The position numbers and the translations under genes are program-made. From the NCBI GenBank assembly GCA_900321525.1, contig ONWL01000097.1, positions 1 through 6,138 on the forward strand: 6,138 bases of DNA, read 5' to 3'. This document shows, in pieces, positions 6,103-6,138 of this stretch (within the stretch, counting starts at the first letter, position 1; each line of letters opens with the position of its first letter). This DNA comes from an uncultured Eubacteriales bacterium (lineage in GTDB: Bacteria; Bacillota; Clostridia; Lachnospirales; Lachnospiraceae). A model generated the notes under the pieces. The model had not been told where the DNA came from. It was given only the letters and a program-made list of their open reading frames with translations, and did not search any database.

Positions 6103-6138
6103 AAATATAAATTTCTGATGTACAGGCTGTTTTTTGTT

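Larger units (their letters stand above)
5750..6127. repeat. Long imperfect inverted repeat (about 380 bp) able to fold as one nested hairpin
   Basis: No gene is convincing in 5694-6138; this structure fills most of it. Paired segments run in order from outside to inside: 5750-5753 with 6124-6127; 5756-5759 with 6117-6120; 5760-5774 with 6101-6115 (15 bp perfect); 5779-5787 with 6086-6094 (9 bp perfect); 5817-5833 with 6037-6054 (one extra base); 5871-5890 with 5977-5996 (near perfect); 5907-5914 with 5965-5972; 5917-5924 with 5958-5964 (one bulge); 5928-5934 with 5949-5955. This leaves a 14-base loop (5935-5948, containing TTCGCT twice). The ordered pairing shows that the arms share ancestry or are held together by folding. 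It could be a miniature mobile element without transposase, a dispersed intergenic repeat, or a structured RNA. The outer limit is uncertain because the window ends soon after. Confidence 0.85.

Overview
The window looks like chromosome of a Gram-positive anaerobe of the class Clostridia, most likely family Lachnospiraceae. This is inferred from moderate GC, purine-rich Shine-Dalgarno sites, a long divergent ribose-phosphate pyrophosphokinase of the type I associate with that family, and a DnaC/DnaI-like ATPase with an N-terminal coiled coil and a Cys4 zinc motif. No phage, plasmid, transposase, CRISPR, tRNA or rRNA signature is visible.

Layout. (1) Positions 1-457, + strand: the 3' end of a gene that enters from the left. 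It encodes a low-complexity protein with Gly-rich and then Pro-rich tandem repeats and a basic, Cys-containing C-terminus. (2) Positions 575-3349, + strand: a 924-residue protein with one N-terminal membrane anchor and a large outer-face part. That part has beta-propeller-like stretches, an acidic 12-residue tandem repeat, and a C-terminal region resembling a C39-type cysteine peptidase that seems to lack the catalytic Cys and His. Its likely start is a TTG with a good ribosome binding site. (3) Positions 3369-3410: a strong bidirectional terminator between convergent genes. (4) Positions 3419-4597, - strand: the pyrophosphokinase, which makes PRPP. (5) Positions 4710-5693, - strand: the helicase-loader-like ATPase. 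(6) Positions 5694-6138: no convincing gene. About 380 bases (5750-6127) form a long imperfect inverted repeat, and each arm is itself built from two tandem units (period 54 bp left, 57 bp right).

The genes do not form one obvious pathway. The two left genes point right and may be cell-envelope or surface proteins. The two right genes point left and are housekeeping (nucleotide precursor supply, replication). The ATPase and the pyrophosphokinase are 112 bp apart on the same strand with no clear terminator between them, so partial co-transcription is possible. The item most worth a second look is the large nested hairpin upstream of the ATPase gene, followed by the apparent pseudo-peptidase domain of the membrane protein.
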